From positions 186,001 through 250,000 of the forward strand of contig NZ_JAVFVV010000007.1 in assembly GCF_030929505.1 (NCBI RefSeq): 64,000 nt of DNA, written 5' to 3'. Positions 51,971-61,598 of this stretch are shown here, in pieces (position 1 is the first letter of the stretch; each line of letters starts with the position of its first letter). The position numbers were made by a program, and so were the translations under genes. The notes below the pieces were generated by a model. That model was not told the origin of the DNA and did no database searches. It saw nothing but the letters and a program-made list of their open reading frames with translations. The stretch is from Mesorhizobium sp. LHD-90 (GTDB taxonomy: Bacteria; Pseudomonadota; Alphaproteobacteria; Rhizobiales; Rhizobiaceae).

Positions 51971-53413
51971 TTGGCTGAAGTCACGGAAAGCCTGCTGCGC
52001 ACCTATGTCGAGTCGGACGGCCTGGCGCTGGCCGAACTGGTACACAAGGGCGAGGTCTCGCCGCTGGAACTGGTGGAGGCGGCTGTCGTCACCATCGAGA
52101 AGCTGAACCCGACGCTCAACGCGGTGATCCACAAGCATTACGACATGGCGCGCGAGGCGGCGCAAAGCGTCGATCGCAAGGCGCCCTTCGCCGGCGTGCC
52201 CTATCTGCTCAAGGAACTGGCGACATCCTGGAAAGGTTCGCCCAACACCAATTCGTCCTATTATCTCAAGGACGTGGTGTCGGATTTCGACGCCGAGGTG
52301 GTGACGCGTATCAAGAAGGCCGGCTTCCTGCTGGTCGGCAAATCGAACGCGCCCGAGAATGGCTGGTCGATCTCGACCGAGCCGAAACTTTTCGGCGCGA
52401 CCGTCAATCCGTGGCGCGCTGAAGTGACTGCGGGCGGCTCCAGTGGTGGCTCCTGCTCGGCGGTGGCATCGCGCATGGTGCCGGTGGCCGAATCCAGCGA
52501 CGCGGCGGGGTCGATCCGCGTACCCGCCTCCTGCTGCGGCGTGCTCGGCCTGAAACCGTCGCGCGGCCGGGTGACGATGGCGCCTTATGCCGACGCATGG
52601 CACGGCTGCGCCTATTTCCTCGCCAACACCCGCTCGGTGCGCGACACCGCCGCCTATCTTGACGCGGTCGCCGGCGCGCTGCCTGGCGATCCCTACCAGC
52701 CGCCGGTACCGGAGAAGAGCTGGCTCGAATTGTCGCGCCATGCGCCGAAGAAGCTGCGGATCGCCTATTCGGTGACGCCGCCGGACGGCAGGGGCATCGA
52801 CCCTGAGGTCAAGCAGGTGGTGCTCGACACGGCCAAGCGGCTTGAAAACCTCGGCCACACGGTCGAGGAGCACAATATGGCGCTCGACGCCGACAATGCC
52901 TGGAAGACCTACACCCATATGAGCTGCGTGCAGACGGCGGCGGTCTTCGACTGGCTGGCGGCTGTGGTCGGCCGACCGGTGACGAAGGACGATGTCGAGC
53001 CGATCACCTGGGCGATCATCGAGCGCGGCCGGGCGACCAGCGGCATCCGCCATATTTCGGATGTGGAGGCGGTGCGCCAGATGGGGCGGGCGATCGCAAT
53101 GGACCTCGACGCCTACGACATTTTCCTGACGCCGACGCTGACGAACCTGCCGCGGCCGGTCGGCTTCTACGACATGTCGACTACTGACCTCGACGCCTAC
53201 AACGATCTGTGGAGCGACGGCGTGTTCATGTTCCCGTTCGACATGTCCGGGCAGCCGGCGATGTCGATCCCGGTCGGCATGTCGAAATCCGGCGTGCCGA
53301 TCGGCGTGCAGGCGGTCGGCCGCTATGGCGACGAGGCGACCATCCTGGCGCTCGCCACGGTGCTGGAGCAGGAGGTGCCGTGGGCTGGGAGAAGGCCGAA
53401 GGTAGCTGCTTGA
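51971..53413 (+). CDS. Amidase signature family hydrolase
   Basis: A 480-residue cytoplasmic amidase with the Ser-cisSer-Lys triad: Lys81 in YLLKELATSWKG, the Gly/Ser-rich AGGSSGGSCSAVASRMVP (cis-Ser near 157-158), and the nucleophile Ser181 in SSDAAGSIRVPAS. The C-terminal MSIPVGMSKSGVPIGVQAVG is also typical. It starts with TTG directly after a GGAGGAAG ribosome-binding site, 12 bases past the oxidoreductase stop. Amidases of this group release ammonia or an amine from an amide. The context suggests a catabolic role for an amide-bearing compound imported by the nearby ABC system. Confidence 0.93.
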   Translation: MAEVTESLLRTYVESDGLALAELVHKGEVSPLELVEAAVVTIEKLNPTLNAVIHKHYDMAREAAQSVDRKAPFAGVPYLLKELATSWKGSPNTNSSYYLKDVVSDFDAEVVTRIKKAGFLLVGKSNAPENGWSISTEPKLFGATVNPWRAEVTAGGSSGGSCSAVASRMVPVAESSDAAGSIRVPASCCGVLGLKPSRGRVTMAPYADAWHGCAYFLANTRSVRDTAAYLDAVAGALPGDPYQPPVPEKSWLELSRHAPKKLRIAYSVTPPDGRGIDPEVKQVVLDTAKRLENLGHTVEEHNMALDADNAWKTYTHMSCVQTAAVFDWLAAVVGRPVTKDDVEPITWAIIERGRATSGIRHISDVEAVRQMGRAIAMDLDAYDIFLTPTLTNLPRPVGFYDMSTTDLDAYNDLWSDGVFMFPFDMSGQPAMSIPVGMSKSGVPIGVQAVGRYGDEATILALATVLEQEVPWAGRRPKVAA

Positions 53414-53424
53414 GGATTTTGCGC

Positions 53425-53554
53425 GCCCCCTCCACCGCCTTCGGCGGTCCCCCTCCCCCGTAAACGGGGGAGGATCCAGGGCGTGCCGGCGGTGCCGCTG
53501 ATCCTCCCCTGCGAAGCGGGGGAGGGGGACCATGCGAAGCATGGTGGAGGGGGC
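53425..53554. repeat. GC-rich mosaic repeat, copy 2
   Basis: A 130-base element closely matching the copy at 17024-17159, with the same order of hairpins (CCACCGCCTTCGGCGG, CCCCCGTAAACGGGGG, CCCCTGCGAAGCGGGG) and a final stem changed in both arms (CCATGCGAAGCATGG instead of CCACGCGAAGCGTGG). The paired change keeps the hairpin intact, evidence for selection on, or spread as, a folded unit. It lies inside an operon between the amidase and epimerase genes. Confidence 0.9.
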
Positions 53555-53595
53555 GCGACGAAGTTAGAACAAGATAGGAAACGTAGGGATAACCC

Positions 53596-54630
53596 ATGTC
53601 GCTCACAGATCAGATCCCGCGATCTTTTGGCAGCGAGGCGGAACTCGACGATTTCATGTCGGCGCCGTCGCCGGAACTGGTGCGCGACCTCAAAAGCGTA
53701 CCGGGCGACATTTTGATCCTCGGTGTGGGCGGCAAGATGGGGCCGACGCTGGCGCGCATGGCCAAGCGCGCCGTTCCTTCGAAGCGTGTCGTCGCCGTGG
53801 CGCGTTTTTCCGCGGCCGGGCTGCGCCAGGAACTGGAGGCGCATGGCATCGAGACAATCGCCTGCGACCTGCTCGACGCCGAGGCGGTGAAAAAACTGCC
53901 GCGGCTCGAGAACGTCGTATTCATGGCCGGCTTCAAGTTCGGCGCGCAGGCCGATCCCGGCCAGACCTGGGCGATGAACGTGCAGGTGCCGGCGACCGTC
54001 GCCGATGTTTTTCGCACCTCGCGCATCGTCACCTTCTCGACCGGCTGCGTCTATCCTTTCGCGACGGTGCGCGAGGGCGGCAGCACCGAGGACGTGCCGC
54101 CCAACCCGCCGGGTGAATATGCGATCACCTGCTTTGGGCGCGAGCGCATGTTCGAGCATTATTCGAAGGTTCACGGCACGCCGGGCGTGCTGTTCCGGCT
54201 GAATTACGCGATCGACCTTCGCTATGGGGTCTTGCACGACATTGCCAAAAACATCCTCGACGGCAAGCCGATCGACGTGTCGATGGGCCATGTCAACGTC
54301 ATCTGGCAGGGCGACGCCTGCTCGCAGGCGCTGCGCTGCCTCGCGCATTGCGCCACGCCGCCGCTGCCGATCAATGTCAGCGGGCCTGAGATCCTGCCGG
54401 TGCGCTGGCTGGCGCAAGAACTCGGCCGGCGGCTAGGCAAGGAGCCAGTGATCGTCGGCGAGGAGGCGGAGCGCTCCTGGCTGACCAACACGGCGCGCGC
54501 TGCGCAACTCTTCGGCTATCCGAAAGTCCCGGCCCTGACCATGCTCGACTGGGTGGCCGACTGGCAGCTTGCCGGCGGCCGCAGCCTCGGCAAGCCGACG
54601 AAATTCGAGGTCCGAAGTGGTTCCTATTGA
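53596..54630 (+). CDS. NAD-dependent epimerase/dehydratase-like protein with altered active site
   Basis: A 344-residue extended-SDR fold protein. The nucleotide-binding loop is ILGVGGKMGPTLARMA (residues 41-56), and later segments include TFSTGCVYPFATVREGG, RLNYAIDLRYGVLHDIA and INVSGPEILPVRWLAQELG. The catalytic Tyr-x3-Lys is not complete: at PPGEYAITCFGRERMFEHYS, Tyr175 is followed four residues later by Cys179 instead of Lys. I recall the same feature in a small group of relatives, so it is probably a family trait rather than decay. The reaction is unknown; it may act on a keto or sugar-like intermediate. It is third in the operon, after the mosaic repeat. Confidence 0.82.
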   Translation: MSLTDQIPRSFGSEAELDDFMSAPSPELVRDLKSVPGDILILGVGGKMGPTLARMAKRAVPSKRVVAVARFSAAGLRQELEAHGIETIACDLLDAEAVKKLPRLENVVFMAGFKFGAQADPGQTWAMNVQVPATVADVFRTSRIVTFSTGCVYPFATVREGGSTEDVPPNPPGEYAITCFGRERMFEHYSKVHGTPGVLFRLNYAIDLRYGVLHDIAKNILDGKPIDVSMGHVNVIWQGDACSQALRCLAHCATPPLPINVSGPEILPVRWLAQELGRRLGKEPVIVGEEAERSWLTNTARAAQLFGYPKVPALTMLDWVADWQLAGGRSLGKPTKFEVRSGSY

Positions 54631-55480
54631 CGTCGAGGACGTCCTTGTCGGCCGTGCCGATATCGAGGATGCCCTGCGGCTCTCCGACGAGGCGGGCTGG
54701 AACCAGACGCCGGACGATTGGGCGGTGTTCGTTGATCACGGTGAAGCTTATGGCGTCCGCGCCGGCAGCCGGCTGGTCGCGACGGCAGCGATCCTGCCTT
54801 ACGGTGGCGGTTTCGGCTGGGTTTCGATGGTGCTGGTGACGGCGGATTGGCGCCGGCGCGGTTTAGCCTCGCGGCTGTTGAACCGCTGCATATCGGCATT
54901 GCGGGCGAGGGGCTGTGCCGCGCTGCTCGACGCCACGCCGGAAGGCGCGCTGATCTACGGCCAACTCGGTTTCCGCGGCAAATGCGAAATGACGCGGTGG
55001 CGGGGGAGGGGGCTTGGCGAGGTGTCCGGCCAATCCGTGACGGAGGAGTTCGCCGTAAGTGATGGGTTACAGAAAGCAATCGCTGCCGCCGACCGTGTCG
55101 ACATTCTGGCGCGGGACATGCCGGCCTTCGGCGGAGACCGAGGGTTCCTCCTGGAGAATTTCCTCGACCGGCCGGGCACGGCAGCCATTGGGGACGGCCG
55201 GAACTTTGTCGTCCTGCGCGAAGGCAGGCGCGCCACCCAGATCGGCCCGCTGGTCGCCGGCTCCGGCGCCGAGGCGCGTGACTTGCTGGAGGCGGCGCTC
55301 GCGGCCGTTTCGGGGCCGGTCATCCTCGACGTGCTCGACGCCGGGACAGGCTTGAATGCGGTGCTCGACAAAAGCGGGTTCGAGGCGTTCCGGGGATTCG
55401 AGCGCATGGTGCTGGACCGGCCCGATCTGCCGGGCGAGCCGGCGGCGCTGATGGTCGCCGCCGGGCCGGAGTTTGGGTAG
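54617..55480 (+). CDS. GNAT family N-acetyltransferase, two-domain type
   Basis: 287 residues. The first GNAT domain (about 1-125) carries VSMVLVTADWRRRGLASRLL, the acetyl-CoA pyrophosphate loop with R-R-x-G-L-A, and YGQLGFRGKCEMTRWRG. The second half (about 130-287) is the partner domain seen in YitH/HolE-like acetyltransferases (NFVVLREGRRATQIGPLVAG). I start at GTG 54617 because GAGG lies 8 bases upstream; it overlaps the epimerase gene by 14 bases. It is the last gene of the operon. Acetylation of an amine intermediate or product is plausible. Confidence 0.87.
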   Translation: MVPIDVEDVLVGRADIEDALRLSDEAGWNQTPDDWAVFVDHGEAYGVRAGSRLVATAAILPYGGGFGWVSMVLVTADWRRRGLASRLLNRCISALRARGCAALLDATPEGALIYGQLGFRGKCEMTRWRGRGLGEVSGQSVTEEFAVSDGLQKAIAAADRVDILARDMPAFGGDRGFLLENFLDRPGTAAIGDGRNFVVLREGRRATQIGPLVAGSGAEARDLLEAALAAVSGPVILDVLDAGTGLNAVLDKSGFEAFRGFERMVLDRPDLPGEPAALMVAAGPEFG

Positions 55481-55542
55481 GGCGCCTCGCCTGTCTCGGG
55501 TGGAGGCCGGGATTGTCAATCTCGCTGCCGTCGGCATGCCGC

Positions 55543-55773
55543 CTATCGCGACGTCCGGATGGTAAGCTTCAACGCAAGCCTGAACGCGATCCTGCTGACG
55601 AACAGGGTCAGGCAGAAGGCGATCGGCCACGCGATGATGAACTGCTTCGGCCATTCGCTGAGCCAATGCATCGTTGGCCCAAGGGCTATGAGGCTCATGA
55701 TGCCGGACATCGACGCGGCCATCATCAAGGCAATGAAGACCTGGGCGACGAGGAGTGTTTTCTTGTCAGTCAT
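55543..55773 (-). CDS. DUF2798 small membrane protein
   Basis: 76 residues: a short charged start (MTDKKT), one membrane segment (LLVAQVFIALMMAASMSGIMSLIAL), a WLSEWPKQFIIAWPIAFCLTLFV second segment and a basic tail (SRIAFRLALKLTIR). This is the DUF2798 pattern of two-helix inner-membrane proteins with unknown function. The ATG at 55773 follows GAGAATGA. It lies between the convergent ends of the GNAT operon and the ABC transporter operon region. No link to either is evident. Confidence 0.8.
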   Translation of the reverse strand: MTDKKTLLVAQVFIALMMAASMSGIMSLIALGPTMHWLSEWPKQFIIAWPIAFCLTLFVSRIAFRLALKLTIRTSR

Positions 55774-56042
55774 GTCATTCTCGATATTGCGGATCGGAGA
55801 ATGACGGGTCGTTGCCGACCTCACCACGCACCAATCCCGGTTCAGGTTGGTGCCGTGGGTTCGCGCCGTAGCGCGACTGATCCCGCGAGGCGCGGGGACC
55901 GGAATAACCAACCGGCCGCAATCTTTTCGACGCGCCAGCCTTACTGTTCCGCCATCGCTGGTGTCAAGGCGGCCGCGCTCCGCTTCAAGCCATTGCCTGC
56001 CTGCGTAAGCCAGGCCAGTCGCCGGTGGGCTTGAACGACCGG

Positions 56043-57569
<1,527 letters not shown>

Positions 57570-57590
57570 GGCGCTTGCGGTCGTTCGGCC

Positions 57591-58661
57591 TTACTGCGGC
57601 AAAAATTCCTTGGGCAGGTCGGTCTTGAACCAGTCGTCGGGGCGGTCCGGCTCGTTCAGCTTGGCGGCTTCGGCGGGATCGAGGTAGCGGGTGGGCACCA
57701 CCACGGCGGTGGTCGTCGGCTTGCCGGTCAGGATGTTCACCGCCTGCTTGACCGCCTCTCGGCCGACGTCCAGGCCGCTGGTGACCGAGCCCCACTTGCC
57801 CTCCTTGGCCACGAGTTTTGTCCAGCCATTGTAATCGTCGCCGGGCGACAGCGTCAGCTCGCCAAGCCGGCCGGCCTCGTCGAAGGCCTCGTAGATGCCC
57901 ATCGACATCTGACCGGCAGGCGAGAAGGCGCCGTCGATCTCGGGAAAGCGCTGAAGGAGGTTTTCCGTCAACTGCTTGGCTTTTGCGCGGTCCCAGTCGC
58001 CATATTCCGAGCTGATCAACTCCATGTCGGGATAGTTCTTCAGCACCTCCTGCAGTACGGCGAGTTGCACCACGGCGGCCGACGAGCCGGCGATCGGCAG
58101 CATGGCGAAGACTTTTCCCTTGCCGTCCAGCGATTTGGCGAAATTGGTGGCGACCTGCTCGGAATAGCTCCACTGGTTGACATAGGCGTTGGAGGTAACA
58201 GCGGGATCGCGCATAAAATTGTAGCCGATGTTGATGGTGACCACGCCCTTCTCGTGCGCCTTTTGCAGCACCGGCAGGATCGCCTTCTCGTCGACCGGCC
58301 AGAACAGGATGGCGTCGACGCCGCTGGTCAAGAGATCCTCGATGTCGGCCGCCTGCTTGGTCGGGTTGAAGGCGGCGTCGGTGACCTTGACCTCCTTGAT
58401 CTCGGGATGCAGCGAGGCCTCGTATTTCACCGACTGCGCGGTGAAATTGATCCAGGCGTTGCTGAGATAGCCCGCCGACAGGCCAATCCTGAGGTCGCCG
58501 TCCTTCTTGTATTTGGAGGTGTCGAGCGGCTCCTTCGCCCAATTCATGATCTGGTCGTAGGTTTCCTTCTTGGTCAGGTCCATGTCCTGCGCGACCGAGG
58601 CTCCGGTCGTGAAGGCGCCGATCATCGCCGCGGCGATGAAGGGTTTGAGATAGCGACGCAT
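57591..58661 (-). CDS. Ribose-type ABC importer substrate-binding protein
   Basis: A 356-residue periplasmic protein of the Peripla_BP_4 (RbsB-like) family. A Sec signal peptide runs to about residue 24 (TTGASVAQD). Features are RIGLSAGYLSNAWINFTAQS, AAFNPTKQAADIEDLLTSGVDAILFWPVDEKA, GVVTINIGYNF and the C-terminal IDGAFSPAGQMSMGIYEAFDEAG region. GGGGAG precedes the ATG at 58661. The ligand pocket cannot be read for specificity. It should define what the 50.2-63.7 kb system imports. Confidence 0.93.
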   Translation of the reverse strand: MRRYLKPFIAAAMIGAFTTGASVAQDMDLTKKETYDQIMNWAKEPLDTSKYKKDGDLRIGLSAGYLSNAWINFTAQSVKYEASLHPEIKEVKVTDAAFNPTKQAADIEDLLTSGVDAILFWPVDEKAILPVLQKAHEKGVVTINIGYNFMRDPAVTSNAYVNQWSYSEQVATNFAKSLDGKGKVFAMLPIAGSSAAVVQLAVLQEVLKNYPDMELISSEYGDWDRAKAKQLTENLLQRFPEIDGAFSPAGQMSMGIYEAFDEAGRLGELTLSPGDDYNGWTKLVAKEGKWGSVTSGLDVGREAVKQAVNILTGKPTTTAVVVPTRYLDPAEAAKLNEPDRPDDWFKTDLPKEFLPQ

Positions 58662-58684
58662 TTTTCTTACTCCCCTGCTGGTTG

Positions 58685-59674
58685 CTATTGTTGACTGCGA
58701 CCGCCGCCGCGGCTGCCGATCCACGAATGGGCGGCCGAGGCGGCGATGATGATCAGGCCCTTGATGGTGAGTTGCGCGGCGAAGGGCAGCCCGGCGACAT
58801 TGGCGAGGTTGAGCGCGATGAACAGCACCATGACGCCGGCAAAAGTGCCGCCGACGCTGCCACGGCCGCCGGCAAAGGTGGTGCCGCCGAGCACGACGGC
58901 GGCAAGAACGTCGAATTCCATGCCGGCGCCGGGATTGGTGCCGGACACGCCGGTGCGCGCCAGCAGCGCAAGGCCGCCGAGGCCGGCGAACAGGCCGGAG
59001 ACGATGTAGGCGACGACGGTAATGCGGGTGACCGGCAGGCCGGCCAGCCGCGCCGCTTCGGGATTGGCGCCGACGAGATAGACGCCACGGCCGAAGCGGG
59101 TGCGCGATTGCAGGAAGATGCCGATGGCGACCGCGGCGAGCAGGCAGATCACCAGCACCGGCAGGACGTTGCCGAAGATGCGGCTGTTCAAAACCTCGCG
59201 GAACCCCGGCGAGACGATGCCGCGCGCCGTGCCGCCGGTGCCCATCTGGACGAGGCCGTAGACGACGATCGACATGCCGAGCGTGACGATGAAGGCCGAC
59301 ACTTTTCCGTGGGCGATGACCAGGCCGTTGGCCAGCCCGATTGCCGCGCCGCAGGCCGATGCCGCCGCGACGCCGAGCCAGAGGTTTTCCGGCTTGCCGT
59401 CCATCACCAACGCGCAGACGACGGCGCTCATCGACACGATCGCACCGACCGAGAGGTCGACGCCACGCAACAGCATGACGAAGGTGACGCCGACGGCAGC
59501 GATGCCGACGGGGGCCGCCTGGCGCACCAGATTGGTGAGATAGTTCAGCTTGAAAAAGGCGTCGGAGGCGAGGCCGGCCAGCAGGAGAAGAACGGCGAGC
59601 ACGATCCACACCGCCGCCTTGTCCAGCGACGGAAGGCTGAAGCCCGGCCGCGCGGGGCTCGCCACCGCACTCAT
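58685..59674 (-). CDS. Ribose-type ABC importer permease (RbsC-like)
   Basis: 329 residues with about eight to ten hydrophobic segments and the RbsC-type motifs VTFVMLLRGVDLSVGAIVSMSAV, LVIAHGKVSAFIVTLGMS and LAAVVLGGTTFAGGRGSVGGTFAG. The start ATG overlaps the stop of the upstream permease (ATGA), so the two are translationally coupled and likely form a heterodimer. A C-terminal GSRGGGRSQQ tail is cytoplasmic. Confidence 0.94.
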   Translation of the reverse strand: MSAVASPARPGFSLPSLDKAAVWIVLAVLLLLAGLASDAFFKLNYLTNLVRQAAPVGIAAVGVTFVMLLRGVDLSVGAIVSMSAVVCALVMDGKPENLWLGVAAASACGAAIGLANGLVIAHGKVSAFIVTLGMSIVVYGLVQMGTGGTARGIVSPGFREVLNSRIFGNVLPVLVICLLAAVAIGIFLQSRTRFGRGVYLVGANPEAARLAGLPVTRITVVAYIVSGLFAGLGGLALLARTGVSGTNPGAGMEFDVLAAVVLGGTTFAGGRGSVGGTFAGVMVLFIALNLANVAGLPFAAQLTIKGLIIIAASAAHSWIGSRGGGRSQQ

Positions 59675-60630
59675 GCCGGCTGCGCCAGCCGTCGCGGACG
59701 GTCGGCGAGGATGGCGAGGATGACGATCAGGCCCTTCACGACGATCTGGGTGAAGGCCGGCACCTGCAACAGGTTGAGCAGGTTGCTGAGCACGCCGAGG
59801 AACAGCACTGCGCCGAGGATGCCGGCGACGCTGACCTTGCCGCCCTTCAGCGGCGTGCCGCCGAGCACGACGGCGACGATGGCGTCGAGTTCCAGACCGT
59901 TGCCGGCATTGGGAAAGCCGGTGCCGAGACGCCCGGCGACCAGAAGCGCGGCAAGGCCGGCGCAGAGGCCCGAGACAAGATAGGTGATGCGGGTGAGCGA
60001 GAACAGGTTCAAGCCGGCCTTGCGGGCGGAGTCGGGGCTGTTGCCCATGGCCAGCAGGTGCCAGCCGAAGATCGAGCGCTGCAGCCCGTACCAGGTGGCG
60101 ACGGCGACGGCGACCACCAGCAACAGCGACACCGGGATGCCCAGGATGCGGCCATTGGCGAGAAAGCCGATCGACGGCGCCGCCTGGCCGATGCTGCGGT
60201 CGGTCAGCATGAAGATGCAGCCCTGAAGCACGCTGAGCATGCCGAAGGTGAGGATCAGCGGCGACATACGTAGCCGGTTGATCAACTCGCCGTTGATCAG
60301 CCCTATCAGCGCGGCGAGCGCCAGGCAGCCGGCGACGACGGCAAGCGTCATGCCGGGAAAGGCCTCGAACAACATGCAGGCGACGACGGTGATCAGCCCA
60401 ACCAGTTGACCGACCGAGAGGTCGATCATGCCGCCGGCGATCACGAAGGCCTGGCCGAGCGCCAGGATGGCCAGAGTCGAGGACTGGTCGAGCACATTGG
60501 CGAGGTTGGAAAGAGTGCGGAATTGAGGGACGGAGACTATGCCGGCCAGCACCAGCGCGGCCAAGGCCCAGTAGATGCGGGGCAGTCCTGGGATGAGCGG
60601 GGCGCCTATGGCCGGGGGCCGCATTTGCAT
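59671..60630 (-). CDS. Ribose-type ABC importer permease (RbsC-like), first gene of the operon
   Basis: 319 residues with the same motif set (AFVIAGGMIDLSVGQLVGLITV, LINRLRMSPLILTFGMLSVLQG, LDAIVAVVLGGTPLKGGKVSVAGILG). I place the start at ATG 60630, 6 bases after GGGGACAG; an ATG at 60624 is also possible. An in-frame start at 60684 would translate the operator-like sequence at 60645-60660 and is unlikely. Two different permeases in one CUT2 operon usually form a heterodimeric channel. Confidence 0.93.
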   Translation of the reverse strand: MQMRPPAIGAPLIPGLPRIYWALAALVLAGIVSVPQFRTLSNLANVLDQSSTLAILALGQAFVIAGGMIDLSVGQLVGLITVVACMLFEAFPGMTLAVVAGCLALAALIGLINGELINRLRMSPLILTFGMLSVLQGCIFMLTDRSIGQAAPSIGFLANGRILGIPVSLLLVVAVAVATWYGLQRSIFGWHLLAMGNSPDSARKAGLNLFSLTRITYLVSGLCAGLAALLVAGRLGTGFPNAGNGLELDAIVAVVLGGTPLKGGKVSVAGILGAVLFLGVLSNLLNLLQVPAFTQIVVKGLIVILAILADRPRRLAQPA

Positions 60631-60644
60631 TCTGTCCCCAAAGT

Positions 60645-60660
60645 AACTAAGTAGTTGGTT
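60645..60660. promoter_or_regulatory. Degenerate TetR-type operator before the ABC importer operon
   Basis: Read on the minus strand the bases are AACCAACTACTTAGTT, which match 12 of 16 positions of the AACCAACCGGTTGGTT palindrome and keep the left half-site AACCAAC intact. The site is 15-30 bases upstream of the first permease start, overlapping the expected promoter, and also lies between this operon and the divergent TetR gene. It is probably a weaker site of the same regulator. Confidence 0.6.
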
Positions 60661-60803
60661 ATCACGGTGTGGACGACCGGTCAATATAGGCTGGCTGCAC
60701 TGGACAAGGCGTTGGAATGGCTGGATTGTCCGCTCATCGGAGGGACGACATCAGCCGCCGTGGTACAGGTTATCACGGAACGACCGGAACGGGAGGACAA
60801 CCC

Positions 60804-61499
60804 ATGGCTGGACGCCCCACGCGCGCGGTTCTCGAACGGGCGGCCAGGCCCGCCGAAGCTCGGCCGCCGAAACCTCGCGACTCGGCGGCGACGCGCGCCG
60901 CGCTGCTGGCGATGGCGATCAGCGAATTCGCCGACAAGGGATTTGCCGGCGCCAGGGTGGACGAGATCGCCAATCGCGCCGGCGTCAACAAGCAGCTCCT
61001 CTATCACCATTTCGGCAACAAGGACGACCTCTACCGGGTGGCGCTGGAGACGGTGTATTCCGAGATCCGCGATAAAGAGAAGGCGCTGCATCTGGGCGAC
61101 CTGTCGCCGCTGGAGGCGATGCGCACGCTGGTGGGTTACTCCTTTGACTATCTGGTCGAGCACCCCGAATTCATCAAGCTGGTGAGCGACGAAAACGCCC
61201 AGGGCGCGCCGCATGCCGCCAAATCCGAAGAACTGGCCGAGATGCATTGGCCGCTGGTCGAACTTTTGCGCGAGACTTTGAAGCGCGGCGCCGAGCAAGG
61301 CGTCTTCCGCGACGACATGGACCCGGTCAACGTCTACATCTCGATCGCCGGCATTTCGTATTTCTACTTTTCCAACAACCCGACCCTGTCGGCCATCTTC
61401 GGCAGGAAACTCAATACGCCCGATGCGATCGCGGCGCGGCGGCGGCATGTAATCGAGTTCGCACTGGCGGCATTGAGAAGAAACCAACCGGTTGGTTGA
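60804..61499 (+). CDS. TetR family regulator, RutR/YcdC-type C-terminal domain
   Basis: 231 residues. After an Arg/Pro-rich start comes the helix-turn-helix (about 30-75: SAATRAALLAMAISEFADKGFAGARVDEIANRAGVNKQ, LLYHHFGNKDDLYRVALE), followed by a C-terminal domain of the RutR kind (GYSFDYLVEHPEFIKLVSDEN, AEMHWPLVELLRETLKRGAEQGVFRDDMDPVNVYISIAG). GGGAGGA lies before the ATG at 60804. Its last codons (NQPVG, stop) are themselves an operator palindrome. Identical or similar palindromes lie upstream of four nearby units, so I infer it is the local repressor of the whole catabolic cluster. RutR senses uracil; the ligand here is unknown. Confidence 0.92.
   Translation: MAGRPTRAVLERAARPAEARPPKPRDSAATRAALLAMAISEFADKGFAGARVDEIANRAGVNKQLLYHHFGNKDDLYRVALETVYSEIRDKEKALHLGDLSPLEAMRTLVGYSFDYLVEHPEFIKLVSDENAQGAPHAAKSEELAEMHWPLVELLRETLKRGAEQGVFRDDMDPVNVYISIAGISYFYFSNNPTLSAIFGRKLNTPDAIAARRRHVIEFALAALRRNQPVG
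61482..61497. promoter_or_regulatory. TetR-type operator, copy 2, inside the end of the TetR gene
   Basis: AACCAACCGGTTGGTT, then GACA, is identical over 20 bases to the site at 50209. It overlaps the TGA stop of the TetR gene and lies 101 bases upstream of the DapA-family gene at 61599, whose promoter must start in or just after the TetR coding end. It probably controls that gene. Confidence 0.85.
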
Positions 61500-61598
61500 C
61501 AGCTAACGTGCGGCTGATAGAGTTTGGGTGAGGCATTCGCTCCCGGCCGCGGTGGTCGCGCGGGGCGTGTGCCTGGCGACAGCCAGGCGAGGACAGGG

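Noticed and set aside
60675-60682. GACCGGTC palindrome as another TetR site
   Set aside because: It shares only the ACCGGT core with the 16-base operator (8 of 16 positions), which is too little in GC-rich DNA.
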